Source: Bacillus sp. sid0103
GTDB lineage: Bacteria; Bacillota; Bacilli; Bacillales_B; DSM-18226
Direction of reading: 5' to 3'
Length of the DNA stretch: 64,000 bases
NCBI RefSeq assembly: GCF_019219025.1
Contig: NZ_JAHUWN010000001.1
Coordinates: 124,001 to 188,000, forward strand
Below are positions 1 through 8,081 of this stretch, one piece after another (the first letter of the stretch is position 1; the number at the start of each line of letters is the position of its first letter). The notes below the pieces were generated by a model, which did no database searches, was not told where the DNA came from, and saw only the letters and a list, made by a program, of their open reading frames with translations. The translations under genes were made by a program, and so were the position numbers.

Positions 1-405
1 TAATTCTGTAATCTCTATCGTACCGCCGCCAATTGAAATCCCAACTAATTCAAGTTCATTATCATCATGATACAAATTAATTTTCACAGTATTCGGATGA
101 TCTGTCACTGCTTCTTCAACAGAAAAGGTCACATCTAGACCCATTTCTTTTGCTATTGTTAACGATTGTGGCATACGTTCATCAAATGTATCAAAATCTA
201 ACAGTCCCGCCACAATGGCAAAGTCTGTTCCATGTCCTTTATAGGTTTTTGCAAATGAACCGTATAATGAGATTATGGCTTTCTTTGGCAGACGACCGAA
301 TAAGGTTCTTGCAACGCGGCCAATTCGTGCCGCCCCTGCTGTGTGTGAGCTTGATGGTCCAATCATTACAGGACCAATAATATCAAATGCAGATCGATAT
401 TTCAT
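1..405 (-). CDS. sdaAB: L-serine dehydratase beta subunit, 3' end cut by window
   Basis: The gene starts at 405 and runs off the left edge, leaving about 135 codons. The product begins MKYRSAFDIIGPVMIG and continues with the PSSSHTAGA segment typical of the beta chain of iron-sulfur L-serine dehydratase, which deaminates serine to pyruvate and ammonia together with the alpha chain SdaAA. A good ribosome binding site (AAAGGAGCG) precedes the ATG. The C-terminal ACT-like part and any sdaAA gene lie outside the window. In B. subtilis sdaAB sits between fakA and recG, and rnhB occupies the place next to rbgA. The ancestral site in this window holds only a scar (18449-18673). The gene follows the rbgA terminator, so it probably has its own promoter, but I could not identify one. 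Confidence 0.9.
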   Translation of the reverse strand, partial: MKYRSAFDIIGPVMIGPSSSHTAGAARIGRVARTLFGRLPKKAIISLYGSFAKTYKGHGTDFAIVAGLLDFDTFDERMPQSLTIAKEMGLDVTFSVEEAVTDHPNTVKINLYHDDNELELVGISIGGGTIEITEL

Positions 406-491
406 TTAAGACGCTCCTTTAAATTCATTACTAATTAATTTTACATGATTTGCGAACAAATAGCCTTCAAAAAATATTGGGAATTAACCAT

Positions 492-520
492 AAAAAAGAC
501 TCTCCGTCAGGGAGAGTTTA
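492..520 (-). terminator. Rho-independent terminator after rbgA
   Basis: On the minus strand a 7-bp stem (ACTCTCC / GGAGAGT, arms at 499-505 and 511-517) is followed by a T-run. It lies just past the rbgA stop codon and separates rbgA from sdaAB. Confidence 0.8.
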
Positions 521-535
521 TAACAAATGTTTTTC

Positions 536-1399
536 TTATTCAACCTCAAAATCTACTGGTCGTTCAAATGTAATCCGGCCAAATTTTTCCGACCTAATTT
601 CCCTGATGACTAATTCTGAAACCTTATCATAGTCAACGACACCACCTGCCATTAGGCATCCACGCAGTTCGCCTATTTTGTCAAACATTTCTACGACATC
701 TTCTGGTAAGGTTTCAAGATTATACCGCTCCTTTAAGCGTTCAGGATATTCCCGCTCTAAAAACCTAAGGACATACACAGTAAGGTCTTGCAGGTTCAGT
801 AATGTATCTTTGATTGCGCCCGTTACAGCTAGTTTTTTACCAACTTCCTGGTCCTCAAACTTCGGCCATAATATCCCAGGGGTATCTAAAAGTTCCATTT
901 CTTTCCCTACTTTAATCCATTGTTGGGCTTTCGTAACACCTGGAGTATTTCCAGTTTTAGCGATATTTTTCTTCGCTAACCGATTAATTAACGTCGATTT
1001 ACCAGCGTTGGGAATACCGACAATCATGGCTCGAATCGCCCTTGGATTCGTAACACCTCTTGCTCTTAGGCGGTCAAACTTTTCTTTCAATATTTCTTGT
1101 GAAGCCTGGGCAATTTCTCTCATCCCTTCTCCAGCCTGAGAATTAATCGCCAGTGCTTTAATTCCTTTTTCGGCAAAGAATTGAATCCATTCCCTTGTGG
1201 CTTCTCTATCAGCCATATCAGCTTTATTTAACAAGACAAGCCTTGGCTTATGTTGAATGATTTCATCGATCATTGGATTTCTCGAGGAGTAGGGGATTCT
1301 CGCATCCACCAATTCAAAAATAATATCTACTAATTTTAACTTTTCCGTGACCTCTCTGCGCGCCTTTGCCATATGGCCTGGAAACCATTGGATCGTCAT
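536..1399 (-). CDS. rbgA: Ribosome biogenesis GTPase RbgA (YlqF)
   Basis: This 287-residue protein is a circularly permuted GTPase needed for late assembly of the 50S ribosomal subunit. The G motifs appear in permuted order: G4 NKAD at about residues 58-61, G1 GIPNAGKST at about 128-136, the G2 region GNTPG near 150, and G3 DTPG at about 172-175. The N-terminus [11 protein letters not shown] is characteristic of the YlqF/YawG family. The ATG has a GGAGG-type ribosome binding site. Its closeness to rplS, trmD and rimM fits a ribosome-maturation neighbourhood. A terminator follows directly. Identity is secure; the role is taken from the family. Confidence 0.96.
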   Translation of the reverse strand: MTIQWFPGHMAKARREVTEKLKLVDIIFELVDARIPYSSRNPMIDEIIQHKPRLVLLNKADMADREATREWIQFFAEKGIKALAINSQAGEGMREIAQASQEILKEKFDRLRARGVTNPRAIRAMIVGIPNAGKSTLINRLAKKNIAKTGNTPGVTKAQQWIKVGKEMELLDTPGILWPKFEDQEVGKKLAVTGAIKDTLLNLQDLTVYVLRFLEREYPERLKERYNLETLPEDVVEMFDKIGELRGCLMAGGVVDYDKVSELVIREIRSEKFGRITFERPVDFEVE

Positions 1400-1422
1400 A
1401 GTTGGCCACCTCCTTTAATAGC

Positions 1423-1537
1423 GTAAGCGCCTCGTAAGCTCCGACAAGCAAATGGTCACCAGTAAAAAAGTCCACACTTTGACTTTACTTGCTGGTGGCT
1501 ATTTGAATCGAGCGGCTAGGCGCTGAAGCTAGATAAC
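1423..1537. repeat. Palindromic GC-rich intergenic repeat
   Basis: About 115 bp between lepB and rbgA. The ends carry AGCGCCT and AGGCGCT in inverted orientation, and the centre forms a long imperfect hairpin (CACCAG / CTGGTG with GTAAAGTC / GACTTT inside). Shorter relatives with the same AGCGCC...GGCGCTTCCGC theme occur at 4506, 5237 and 12938. It looks like a full-length member of a dispersed palindromic repeat family; mobility is not shown. Confidence 0.6.
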
Positions 1538-1542
1538 AAACT

Positions 1543-2100
1543 CTATTTCACAGATACGATATGTGCATCATTTAAAGGCCAGTAAACAAAACTTGTTTTT
1601 CCGATAATTTTGCTATATGGAATGGTCCCAATGTGGCGACTATCTTTACTGAAGCGGCGATTGTCACCCATCACAAACAATTCACCTTTAGGAACTGTTT
1701 TTCGACCTATTTTCTCTTCCAATGTGAATGCATCTGTTAATGGTCCATCTTGAACTTCTTTTTTATACTTATCTAAATAAGGTTCTTTATACGCTTTTCC
1801 ATTAACGTATAATATATCATTTTTATATTCAATGGTGTCGCCAGGCAGTCCAATCACGCGCTTTATGTAATCTTTTTGCTCAGGTGCATGAAAGACAATG
1901 ATATCAAATCGCTTTGGCTCACCAATATCATAACTAAATTTATTTACTATCATCCGATCCTGATCCTTTAATGTAGGCATCATCGATAATCCATCGACAA
2001 CGATCGGTGCAAACAAAAAGTAACGAATTACGGCAGCTAATATAACTGCTATTAAAAGGGCCTTTGTCCATTCCCAGAGTTCATTTTTCTTTTTTGTCAT
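1543..2100 (-). CDS. lepB: Signal peptidase I (SipS/LepB type)
   Basis: The 185-residue product cleaves signal peptides from proteins leaving through Sec or Tat. One N-terminal membrane segment (about residues 10-33) is followed by the catalytic serine box DGLSMMPT (Ser39) and the general-base lysine box KRVIGLPGD (Lys80). The later GDNRRFSKDSRHIG motif is the conserved box E. I take the ATG at 2100, preceded by GGCGGGGAT, rather than a TTG five codons upstream. Length fits single-span Bacillus SipS/SipT enzymes. B. subtilis has several paralogues, so the exact sip letter cannot be assigned. It sits between rplS and rbgA and probably has its own promoter. Confidence 0.93.
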   Translation of the reverse strand: MTKKKNELWEWTKALLIAVILAAVIRYFLFAPIVVDGLSMMPTLKDQDRMIVNKFSYDIGEPKRFDIIVFHAPEQKDYIKRVIGLPGDTIEYKNDILYVNGKAYKEPYLDKYKKEVQDGPLTDAFTLEEKIGRKTVPKGELFVMGDNRRFSKDSRHIGTIPYSKIIGKTSFVYWPLNDAHIVSVK

Positions 2101-2132
2101 CGTAATCCCCGCCAATCTCTGTAAAAAGATGT

Positions 2133-2161
2133 TTTATAAAGCTTATTTTACATAACTTCAA
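2133..2161 (-). promoter_or_regulatory. Possible sigma-A promoter of lepB
   Basis: On the minus strand TTGAAG, a 17-nt spacer and TATAAA lie about 30 nt upstream of the lepB ATG. Both boxes are near consensus. The region is AT-rich, so a chance match is possible. Confidence 0.4.
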
Positions 2162-2272
2162 CAAATTTAACACGATGGGATTATATTTTTTAATCAAACT
2201 TTAATAATTTGTTAAAAAATCAGCAACAATCTGGAAACCCCATAATTCTTATTGTGAAGGGCATCAAATCAT

Positions 2273-2308
2273 AAAAAAAAGAGCCTGCTCCCGAGCAAGC
2301 TCTTTTTC
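2273..2308 (-). terminator. Terminator after rplS
   Basis: A stem made of AGAGC..TGCTC and GAGCA..GCTCT is followed on the minus strand by eight Ts. It closes the rplS transcript 10-40 nt past the stop codon. Confidence 0.88.
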
Positions 2309-2316
2309 TTTTCATT

Positions 2317-2769
<453 letters not shown>

Positions 2770-2775
2770 AGAAGT

Positions 2776-2804
2776 ATCATACCATAATTGCTAGAGACGT
2801 GCAA
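2776..2804 (-). promoter_or_regulatory. Sigma-A promoter of rplS
   Basis: On the minus strand TTGCAC, a 17-nt spacer and TATGAT, with start expected near 2769. It lies in the short gap just after the trmD stop codon at 2807. Confidence 0.75.
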
Positions 2805-2806
2805 TA

Positions 2807-3550
2807 CTACTCATATTCTTTTTTTATTTCTTTTAGCCATTTTTCCTGTTCGGCTGTTAATTCCATTTTCTCGAAAAGGTCTGGCCGTCTTACAAGCGTT
2901 CGACGTAATGCTTCTTTATTACGCCATTCTTCTATTAACTTATGATTCCCTGATAATAGAACGTCTGGAACCTTTAGTCCCCTGAAATCAGCTGGTCTTG
3001 TATAGTGTGGATGTTCAAGCAGACCTGTACTAAAAGAGTCTTTCATATGTGATTCCTGATTACCTAACACTTCTGGCAGAAGGCGGACAACGCTATCGAC
3101 TACAACCATGGCGCCAAGTTCACCACCAGTCAGAACATAATCACCGATCGAGATTTCGTCCGTTACAACATGTTCTCTGATGCGTTCATCATACCCCTCA
3201 TAATGACCACAAATAAAAATTAAATGCTCTTCTTTTGCCAATTCCTCAGCTTTTCGCTGTTCATAGCGTTCGCCTTGTGGACATAGAAGAATCACTCTTG
3301 GATTCCCGCTTTTTGCTTTCTCTTTAAGTGATTCAACCGCATCAAAGATAGGCTGCGGTTTTAAAACCATACCAGCACCGCCGCCGTAAGGATAATCATC
3401 AACCGAAGAATGTTTGTTATCTGCATATTCTCGGAAATTAACAACATTATAATTGACTGCTGATTTTTCAACAGCCTTTTGCAGTATGGATTGGCCCAGT
3501 ACCCCGGAAAACATTTCCGGAAATAATGTCAGTATATCAATTTGCATCAT
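2807..3550 (-). CDS. trmD: tRNA (guanine-37-N1)-methyltransferase TrmD
   Basis: The 247-residue enzyme methylates G37 next to the anticodon using S-adenosylmethionine, which prevents +1 frameshifting. The trefoil-knot cofactor site is visible in [11 protein letters not shown] and [15 protein letters not shown]. The N-terminus [11 protein letters not shown] is typical. Its ATG overlaps the rimM stop codon by 4 nt (ATGA), indicating coupled translation in the rpsP-khpA-ylqD-rimM-trmD group. Length is standard. Confidence 0.97.
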   Translation of the reverse strand: MMQIDILTLFPEMFSGVLGQSILQKAVEKSAVNYNVVNFREYADNKHSSVDDYPYGGGAGMVLKPQPIFDAVESLKEKAKSGNPRVILLCPQGERYEQRKAEELAKEEHLIFICGHYEGYDERIREHVVTDEISIGDYVLTGGELGAMVVVDSVVRLLPEVLGNQESHMKDSFSTGLLEHPHYTRPADFRGLKVPDVLLSGNHKLIEEWRNKEALRRTLVRRPDLFEKMELTAEQEKWLKEIKKEYE

Positions 3551-4065
3551 GGAAGTAACCCTTCCATCGGATCAATTAGTATGACTTTTTCTTTCACATC
3601 CACTTTCTTGACCACATCATGAATATAAGGGATTAGTAGTTCTTTGCCGCCTTTACCTTTAACCACCCAAACGTCATTGGCTCCAGGGGATAGAATTTCA
3701 ATCACTTTTCCTAGTTCCTCCCCTTTTGTTGTAGCAACAAGGCATCCAATTATCTCATGGTAATAAAATTCATCTTCCTCAAGTGCTTCAAGTTGCGATT
3801 CAGGTACTTTCAGAATTCCATCTCTAAACTTTTCAACTTCATTGATGTTGTTGTACCCTTCAAATGTTAGTAATTCAAAATTTTTATGGGTGCGGTGGCT
3901 TTTGACTGTCAGTTCAATCGGCGTACTTGAATTTGGCATAAATAAAGATAATACATTGCCAGCCTTATAGCGTTTCTCTGGGAAATCAGTCTTTGATATG
4001 ACCCGGACTTCCCCTTTAATCCCCTGAGTGTTAACAATTTTTCCGACATTAAACCATTTTTCCAT
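3547..4065 (-). CDS. rimM: 16S rRNA processing protein RimM
   Basis: The 172-residue protein binds ribosomal protein S19 in the 30S head and helps 16S rRNA maturation. The N-terminal RimM barrel starts [19 protein letters not shown]; the C-terminal PRC-barrel includes [16 protein letters not shown] use the ATG at 4065 with AAGGTGA upstream; a GTG at 4077 overlapping the ylqD stop is the alternative. The gene is coupled to trmD by a 4-nt overlap. Confidence 0.95.
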   Translation of the reverse strand: MEKWFNVGKIVNTQGIKGEVRVISKTDFPEKRYKAGNVLSLFMPNSSTPIELTVKSHRTHKNFELLTFEGYNNINEVEKFRDGILKVPESQLEALEEDEFYYHEIIGCLVATTKGEELGKVIEILSPGANDVWVVKGKGGKELLIPYIHDVVKKVDVKEKVILIDPMEGLLP

Positions 4066-4069
4066 TTCC

Positions 4070-4465
4070 TTATTCACCTTCTCTTATTTCCTCGATTACA
4101 CCATCTTTAATAATGATTTCAGGCTGTCCTAAACGATCGGTCCATGAATCGCCAACTTTTACCTCAATGAGTGCCTGGATTTCCTTTTCCTTTAATTCAC
4201 TGCCTAAAGGTAGCATATGTAATTGTTCGATTTGAAACTCAAGAAGCTTTTCTTTTTCTAAACGCTTATTGATTTCTTTTTCAAAATGATTTTTCAACGT
4301 TCCAGGTGAAAAGTTCTTGGTTTTTTCCATGCGCTTTAACTCAAATTGAAGTTGACTTTTTTCCCTTTGAAGCTGGAGTTTTCTTGCTTCGTATTGATCG
4401 AATAATTTTTTCTTGCTGTCTTCCGTTAGAATTTGTTTTACCACAACAGTTTGAATGATTTGCAA
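4070..4465 (-). CDS. ylqD: YlqD family protein of unknown function
   Basis: The 131-residue product is conserved between khpA and rimM in Bacillaceae. Residues of about 15-85 are rich in Lys, Glu, Gln and Leu and look like a long coiled coil; the C-terminal third ([21 protein letters not shown]) resembles a small beta domain. There is no membrane segment or catalytic motif. A terminator-like hairpin and a repeat sit between khpA and this gene, so readthrough or a weak local promoter must serve it. Function is not known. Confidence 0.85.
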   Translation of the reverse strand: MQIIQTVVVKQILTEDSKKKLFDQYEARKLQLQREKSQLQFELKRMEKTKNFSPGTLKNHFEKEINKRLEKEKLLEFQIEQLHMLPLGSELKEKEIQALIEVKVGDSWTDRLGQPEIIIKDGVIEEIREGE

Positions 4466-4505
4466 AGAAATGCCTCCCTCACGCTATCACATTCGTTTTT
4501 CTTTG

Positions 4506-4542
4506 TTAACTCCAGCGCCTAGGGACGCTTTCGCTTTTCTAT
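4506..4542. repeat. Short member of GC-rich repeat family
   Basis: Contains CCAGCGCCTAG and GCTTTCGCTTTTC, a shortened version of the elements at 1423 and 12938. It lies between ylqD and the khpA terminator. Confidence 0.45.
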
Positions 4543-4545
4543 AGC

Positions 4546-4575
4546 AAAAAAGGGAGGAATTAATTCCTCCCTTTC
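4546..4575 (-). terminator. Terminator after khpA
   Basis: A perfect palindrome of about 24 bp (AAGGGAGGAATT and its complement, 4551-4574) is followed on the minus strand by a T-run. It probably causes partial termination between rpsP-khpA and ylqD-rimM-trmD. Confidence 0.85.
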
Positions 4576-4591
4576 ATCTAGGTGCAAAAAG

Positions 4592-4822
4592 CTATTCACC
4601 AATTTCTAGAAAAATTTTCTTTTGTTGTGATGATCCTGCTGCATAAACAACAGTTCTAATGGCCTTTGCAACGCGCCCCTGTTTACCAATAACTTTTCCC
4701 ATATCTGCTTTATTCACAGATAGTTGATAGGTTACGCGGCTGTCGTCTTCCACAACATCAACTCGAACGTCTTCTGGAAAATCAACAAGAGGCTTAACAA
4801 TTGTTTCGACTAATTGTTTCAT
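4592..4822 (-). CDS. khpA: KH-domain RNA-binding protein KhpA (YlqC)
   Basis: The 76-residue protein is almost entirely one KH domain, with the nucleic-acid loop GKQG inside MGKVIGKQGRVAKAIR. In other Gram-positives KhpA pairs with KhpB/Jag and affects cell elongation and small-RNA binding. It lies 11 nt after rpsP, a conserved arrangement, and shares its promoter. Confidence 0.94.
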   Translation of the reverse strand: MKQLVETIVKPLVDFPEDVRVDVVEDDSRVTYQLSVNKADMGKVIGKQGRVAKAIRTVVYAAGSSQQKKIFLEIGE

Positions 4823-4833
4823 AGTCGTATTTG

Positions 4834-5106
4834 TTACTTACTTAATTTTGCATTATGGAATTTTTCCATGATGCCTTGGTTTGAGAAAAGGTTACGAACT
4901 GTATCAGATGGTTTTGCACCGTCTTGTAACCACTTAAGAGCTAATTCTTCGTTGATGTCAACTTTAGCTGGTTGTGCAACTGGATTGTAAGTTCCAACAA
5001 CCTCGATGTAACGTCCATCACGTGGTGAACGAGAATCTGCTACTACGATACGATAGAAAGGAGTTTTGTTAGCTCCCATACGTTTTAAACGAATTTTTAC
5101 TGCCAT
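4834..5106 (-). CDS. rpsP: 30S ribosomal protein S16
   Basis: The 90-residue product starts [20 protein letters not shown], the S16 signature, and ends about ten residues after the usual NLF segment. S16 stabilises the 5' domain of 16S rRNA. The ATG at 5106 is preceded by a strong GGAGGTG site; an upstream in-frame start would add eleven unrelated residues. A promoter lies about 40 nt upstream, and khpA follows in the same transcript. Confidence 0.97.
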   Translation of the reverse strand: MAVKIRLKRMGANKTPFYRIVVADSRSPRDGRYIEVVGTYNPVAQPAKVDINEELALKWLQDGAKPSDTVRNLFSNQGIMEKFHNAKLSK

Positions 5107-5145
5107 TTTAAAAAAGCACCTCCGAATAGTTTCACACAAGATAGT

Positions 5146-5174
5146 ATAATATCAATTCTTTTATAGTTTGTAAA
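5146..5174 (-). promoter_or_regulatory. Sigma-A promoter of rpsP
   Basis: On the minus strand TTTACA, a 17-nt spacer and TATTAT, about 40 nt before the rpsP start. It would drive rpsP-khpA and, by readthrough, ylqD-rimM-trmD. Confidence 0.65.
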
Positions 5175-5236
5175 GTGTTTTTTCTTTACATACAGTATTA
5201 CCAAATTTTTTCAAAATAAAACAAATGATTTTTTGA

Positions 5237-5281
5237 ACTTAGATGACCCCGAGCCCCTGAACAAGGCGCTTCCGCTTTTGA
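5237..5281. repeat. Short member of GC-rich repeat family
   Basis: Contains CGAGCCCCTGAAC and GGCGCTTCCGCTTTT and ends 3 nt from the ffh stop codon. It shares its end with the element at 12938. Confidence 0.5.
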
Positions 5282-5283
5282 TT

Positions 5284-6636
5284 TTAAAACGGTTTAAAAG
5301 GGAATTTAAATCCGCCTTTTTTCTTGCCTTTTTGCTGCATTCCAGTCATTTGTTTCATCATTTTTTTCATATCTTCAAACTGCTTCAACAAACGATTTAC
5401 TTCAGTAACAGAACGACCGCTGCCTTTTGCAATTCGGTTTTTCCGTTTTGCGTTCAATATTTCAGGATTATTTTTTTCCGCCTTCGTCATTGAACGGATG
5501 ATAGCTTCTACGTGTGCAATTTGCTTTTCATCAATTTGCAGGTTATTTAACCCTTTAATTTTATTTGCACCAGGCATCATCTTTAATAATTCGTCTAGCG
5601 GCCCTAAATTACGGACTTGACCAAGCTGTTCCAAAAAGTCTTCCAGCGTAAATGAGGCTGTCCGCATTTTTTGTTCCAACTCTTTGGCTTTTTCTTCATC
5701 AACATTAGCTTGAGCCTTTTCAATTAGCGTAAGGACATCACCCATACCGAGGATCCTTGATGCCATCCGTTCAGGGTGAAACGGTTCAAGAGCGTCTAAC
5801 TTCTCACCTAAACCGACGAATTTAATAGGTGTTTGTGTAACAGCGCGTATAGAGAGAGCGGCCCCACCTCTGGTATCTCCGTCGAGCTTGGTTAAGACAA
5901 CTCCAGTAAGTCCGAGCTGTTCATTAAAGCTTTGTGCAACATTGACCGCGTCTTGACCAGTCATGGAATCGACAACTAAGAAGATTTCATCGGGTTTAGT
6001 CAATTCTTTAATGTCTTTTAACTCACCCATTAATGCTTCATCAACATGTAGTCGGCCAGCCGTATCAATAAGGACATAGTCATTATGTTCTTCTTTTGCT
6101 TTGGCAATTGCCTGCCTTGCAATTTCTACAGGGCTAACTTGATCACCGAGTGAGAAAACAGGCATGTCCAATTGCTTACCAAGTGTTTCAAGCTGTTTAA
6201 TAGCCGCAGGTCGATAAATATCTGCTGCAACAAGCAAGGGCTTACGGTTATACTTTTTGCGTAGTAAATTGGCAAGTTTCCCTGACGTTGTCGTTTTACC
6301 GGCACCCTGTAAGCCGACCATCATGATGACAGTTGGGGGACGATTTGACGCAGCGATTTTGCTTTGTTCCCCACCCATTAACTCCGTCAATTCTTCATTA
6401 ACGATTTTAATAATTTGTTGTCCAGGTGTTAAGCTTTTCAGTACTTCCGCCCCTACGGCACGTTCACTGACTTTTTTCACAAAATCTTTTACTACTTTGA
6501 AGTTAACATCTGCTTCAAGTAAAGCGAGACGCACTTCCCGCATCATTTCTTTTACATCCGCTTCGGAAACTTTCCCTTTACCACGGATTTTTTGGATTGT
6601 ATTCTGCAGTCGGTCGGCTAATCCTTCAAATGCCAT
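5284..6636 (-). CDS. ffh: Signal recognition particle protein Ffh
   Basis: The 450-residue SRP54 GTPase binds signal sequences of nascent membrane proteins and delivers ribosomes to FtsY. An N domain (residues 1-95) precedes the G domain, with G1 GLQGAGKTT at about 108-116, DTAGRLH and TKLDGD. The C-terminal M domain (from about 300) holds the RNA-binding SGRS segment and Met-rich helices such as MKKMMKQMTGM. ylxM is 12 nt upstream in the same operon and ftsY lies just beyond it. Length and motifs are normal. Confidence 0.98.
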   Translation of the reverse strand: MAFEGLADRLQNTIQKIRGKGKVSEADVKEMMREVRLALLEADVNFKVVKDFVKKVSERAVGAEVLKSLTPGQQIIKIVNEELTELMGGEQSKIAASNRPPTVIMMVGLQGAGKTTTSGKLANLLRKKYNRKPLLVAADIYRPAAIKQLETLGKQLDMPVFSLGDQVSPVEIARQAIAKAKEEHNDYVLIDTAGRLHVDEALMGELKDIKELTKPDEIFLVVDSMTGQDAVNVAQSFNEQLGLTGVVLTKLDGDTRGGAALSIRAVTQTPIKFVGLGEKLDALEPFHPERMASRILGMGDVLTLIEKAQANVDEEKAKELEQKMRTASFTLEDFLEQLGQVRNLGPLDELLKMMPGANKIKGLNNLQIDEKQIAHVEAIIRSMTKAEKNNPEILNAKRKNRIAKGSGRSVTEVNRLLKQFEDMKKMMKQMTGMQQKGKKKGGFKFPFKPF

Positions 6637-6648
6637 TCATGCCGCCTC

Positions 6649-6981
6649 CTAATCTAAATTCTCCAACTCGGCAACAGCTTCTAGCATTGCCTGTTTTGAA
6701 GGGTCGTCCTCGTTAAGTAATTCTTTAACATTTCTCAAAAGTTTGCTTCGCTCTTGAAATTTATGAAATAACAGCAACTTTTCTTCATATTCCTCAAGCA
6801 TTGCCTCAGTCCGCTTAATATTATCATAAACGGCTTGACGACTGACGTCGTACTCTTCGGCTATTTCTCCTAATGAGTAATCATCTAAATAATAGAGAGA
6901 CATATAGCTTTGCTGCTTTGGTGTTAACAACGAATGGTAAAAATCATAAAGATAGTTCATCCGTGTTGTTTTTTCAAGCAT
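6649..6981 (-). CDS. ylxM: YlxM helix-turn-helix protein (UPF0122)
   Basis: This 110-residue protein has a sigma-70 region-4-like helix-turn-helix ([22 protein letters not shown], about residues 35-56). YlxM homologues lie immediately before ffh in Firmicutes and are reported to bind the SRP machinery. I chose the ATG at 6981, with GGAGGGG upstream, over a TTG six codons earlier. It is first in the ylxM-ffh operon, behind a near-consensus promoter. Confidence 0.93.
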   Translation of the reverse strand: MLEKTTRMNYLYDFYHSLLTPKQQSYMSLYYLDDYSLGEIAEEYDVSRQAVYDNIKRTEAMLEEYEEKLLLFHKFQERSKLLRNVKELLNEDDPSKQAMLEAVAELENLD

Positions 6982-7029
6982 GCCAATCCCCTCCAACACG
7001 TATGTTAAGTGAAAAGCCTTTACATAAGT

Positions 7030-7058
7030 AGTTTACAGGGTCGAACAATTTCTGTCAA
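7030..7058 (-). promoter_or_regulatory. Sigma-A promoter of ylxM-ffh
   Basis: On the minus strand a perfect TTGACA, a 17-nt spacer and TAAACT, about 50 nt before ylxM. It is among the strongest promoter matches in the window. Confidence 0.8.
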
Positions 7059-7077
7059 GATAATACCTTTACATCCA

Positions 7078-8064
7078 CTATTCTGTCTTTTCAATTTCAT
7101 TGGCAAATAGTCCATACACATATTTCTCTGCATCAAACTCCTGAAGGTCATCCATTTTTTCGCCTAGTCCGACAAATTTTACAGGAATTTTTAATTCATT
7201 TCGAATCGCAAGGACAATTCCACCTTTAGCAGTTCCGTCCAATTTTGAAAGGACAATTCCACTTACATTGGTCACTTCTTTAAATGTTTTTGCCTGGATT
7301 AAAGCGTTTTGCCCCGTTGTAGCATCTAAAACTAGGATGACTTCGTGCGGTGCTCCAGGAATTTCTTTTTCAATGACACGCTTAACCTTCTCAAGTTCCT
7401 TCATTAAGTTCACTTTATTTTGCAAGCGTCCTGCGGTGTCACATAATAAAATATCGGATTTGCGAGATTTCGCTGCCTGAATCGCATCATACATAACTGC
7501 AGCAGGATCTGACCCTTCTGCTTGCTTGATGACATCAACACCGACTCTCTCTCCCCATACTTCCAGTTGTTCTATCGCTCCTGCACGGAAAGTATCACCT
7601 GCAGCCAATAGTACTTTCTTTCCTTCATTTTTAAATTTGTAACCAAGTTTCCCAATGGTGGTCGTTTTGCCAACACCATTAACCCCTACAAATAGGATCA
7701 CGGTCAAACCATTTTCTTGAATATTTAATTTGGAGGATTGCTCTTCACCTGCATTATAGATATCAACAAGTTTTTCGGAAATGACACTTTGAACTTCCTG
7801 AGGATCTTGGATGTTCTTGCGTTTTACCTCCATTTTCAACTCTTCAATTAGTGTCATTACAGTCTCAAAACCGACATCGGCCTGAATCATTATTTCCTCT
7901 AATTCTTCAAAGAAGTCTTCATCCACTTTGCGGTATCTTGCGACAAGATCGTTAACTTTTCCTGAAAAATTATCTCTTGTTTTCGTCAGACCTTCCTTAA
8001 ACTTCTCTGTGACGGAATCGGTCGATTTTGTGATTTTCTCTTTTAACTTTTTAAAAAAACTCAT
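7078..8064 (-). CDS. ftsY: Signal recognition particle receptor FtsY
   Basis: The 328-residue SRP GTPase is the membrane-associated receptor for Ffh. It has a short charged amphipathic N-terminus (SFFKKLKEKITKS), the four-helix N domain, then the G domain with G1 GVNGVGKTTT at about 127-136, DTAGRLQ and SKLDGTAKGG. It lacks the long acidic A domain of the E. coli protein, as is normal in Bacillus. It follows smc by 17 nt and is probably cotranscribed with rnc-smc. Confidence 0.98.
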   Translation of the reverse strand: MSFFKKLKEKITKSTDSVTEKFKEGLTKTRDNFSGKVNDLVARYRKVDEDFFEELEEIMIQADVGFETVMTLIEELKMEVKRKNIQDPQEVQSVISEKLVDIYNAGEEQSSKLNIQENGLTVILFVGVNGVGKTTTIGKLGYKFKNEGKKVLLAAGDTFRAGAIEQLEVWGERVGVDVIKQAEGSDPAAVMYDAIQAAKSRKSDILLCDTAGRLQNKVNLMKELEKVKRVIEKEIPGAPHEVILVLDATTGQNALIQAKTFKEVTNVSGIVLSKLDGTAKGGIVLAIRNELKIPVKFVGLGEKMDDLQEFDAEKYVYGLFANEIEKTE

Positions 8065-8081
8065 TTTTTCACTTCCTAATG

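Noticed and set aside
678..1139. Plus-strand reading frame of about 150 codons inside rbgA
   Set aside because: It lies wholly antisense to a clear rbgA, has no ribosome binding site and matches no family I know.
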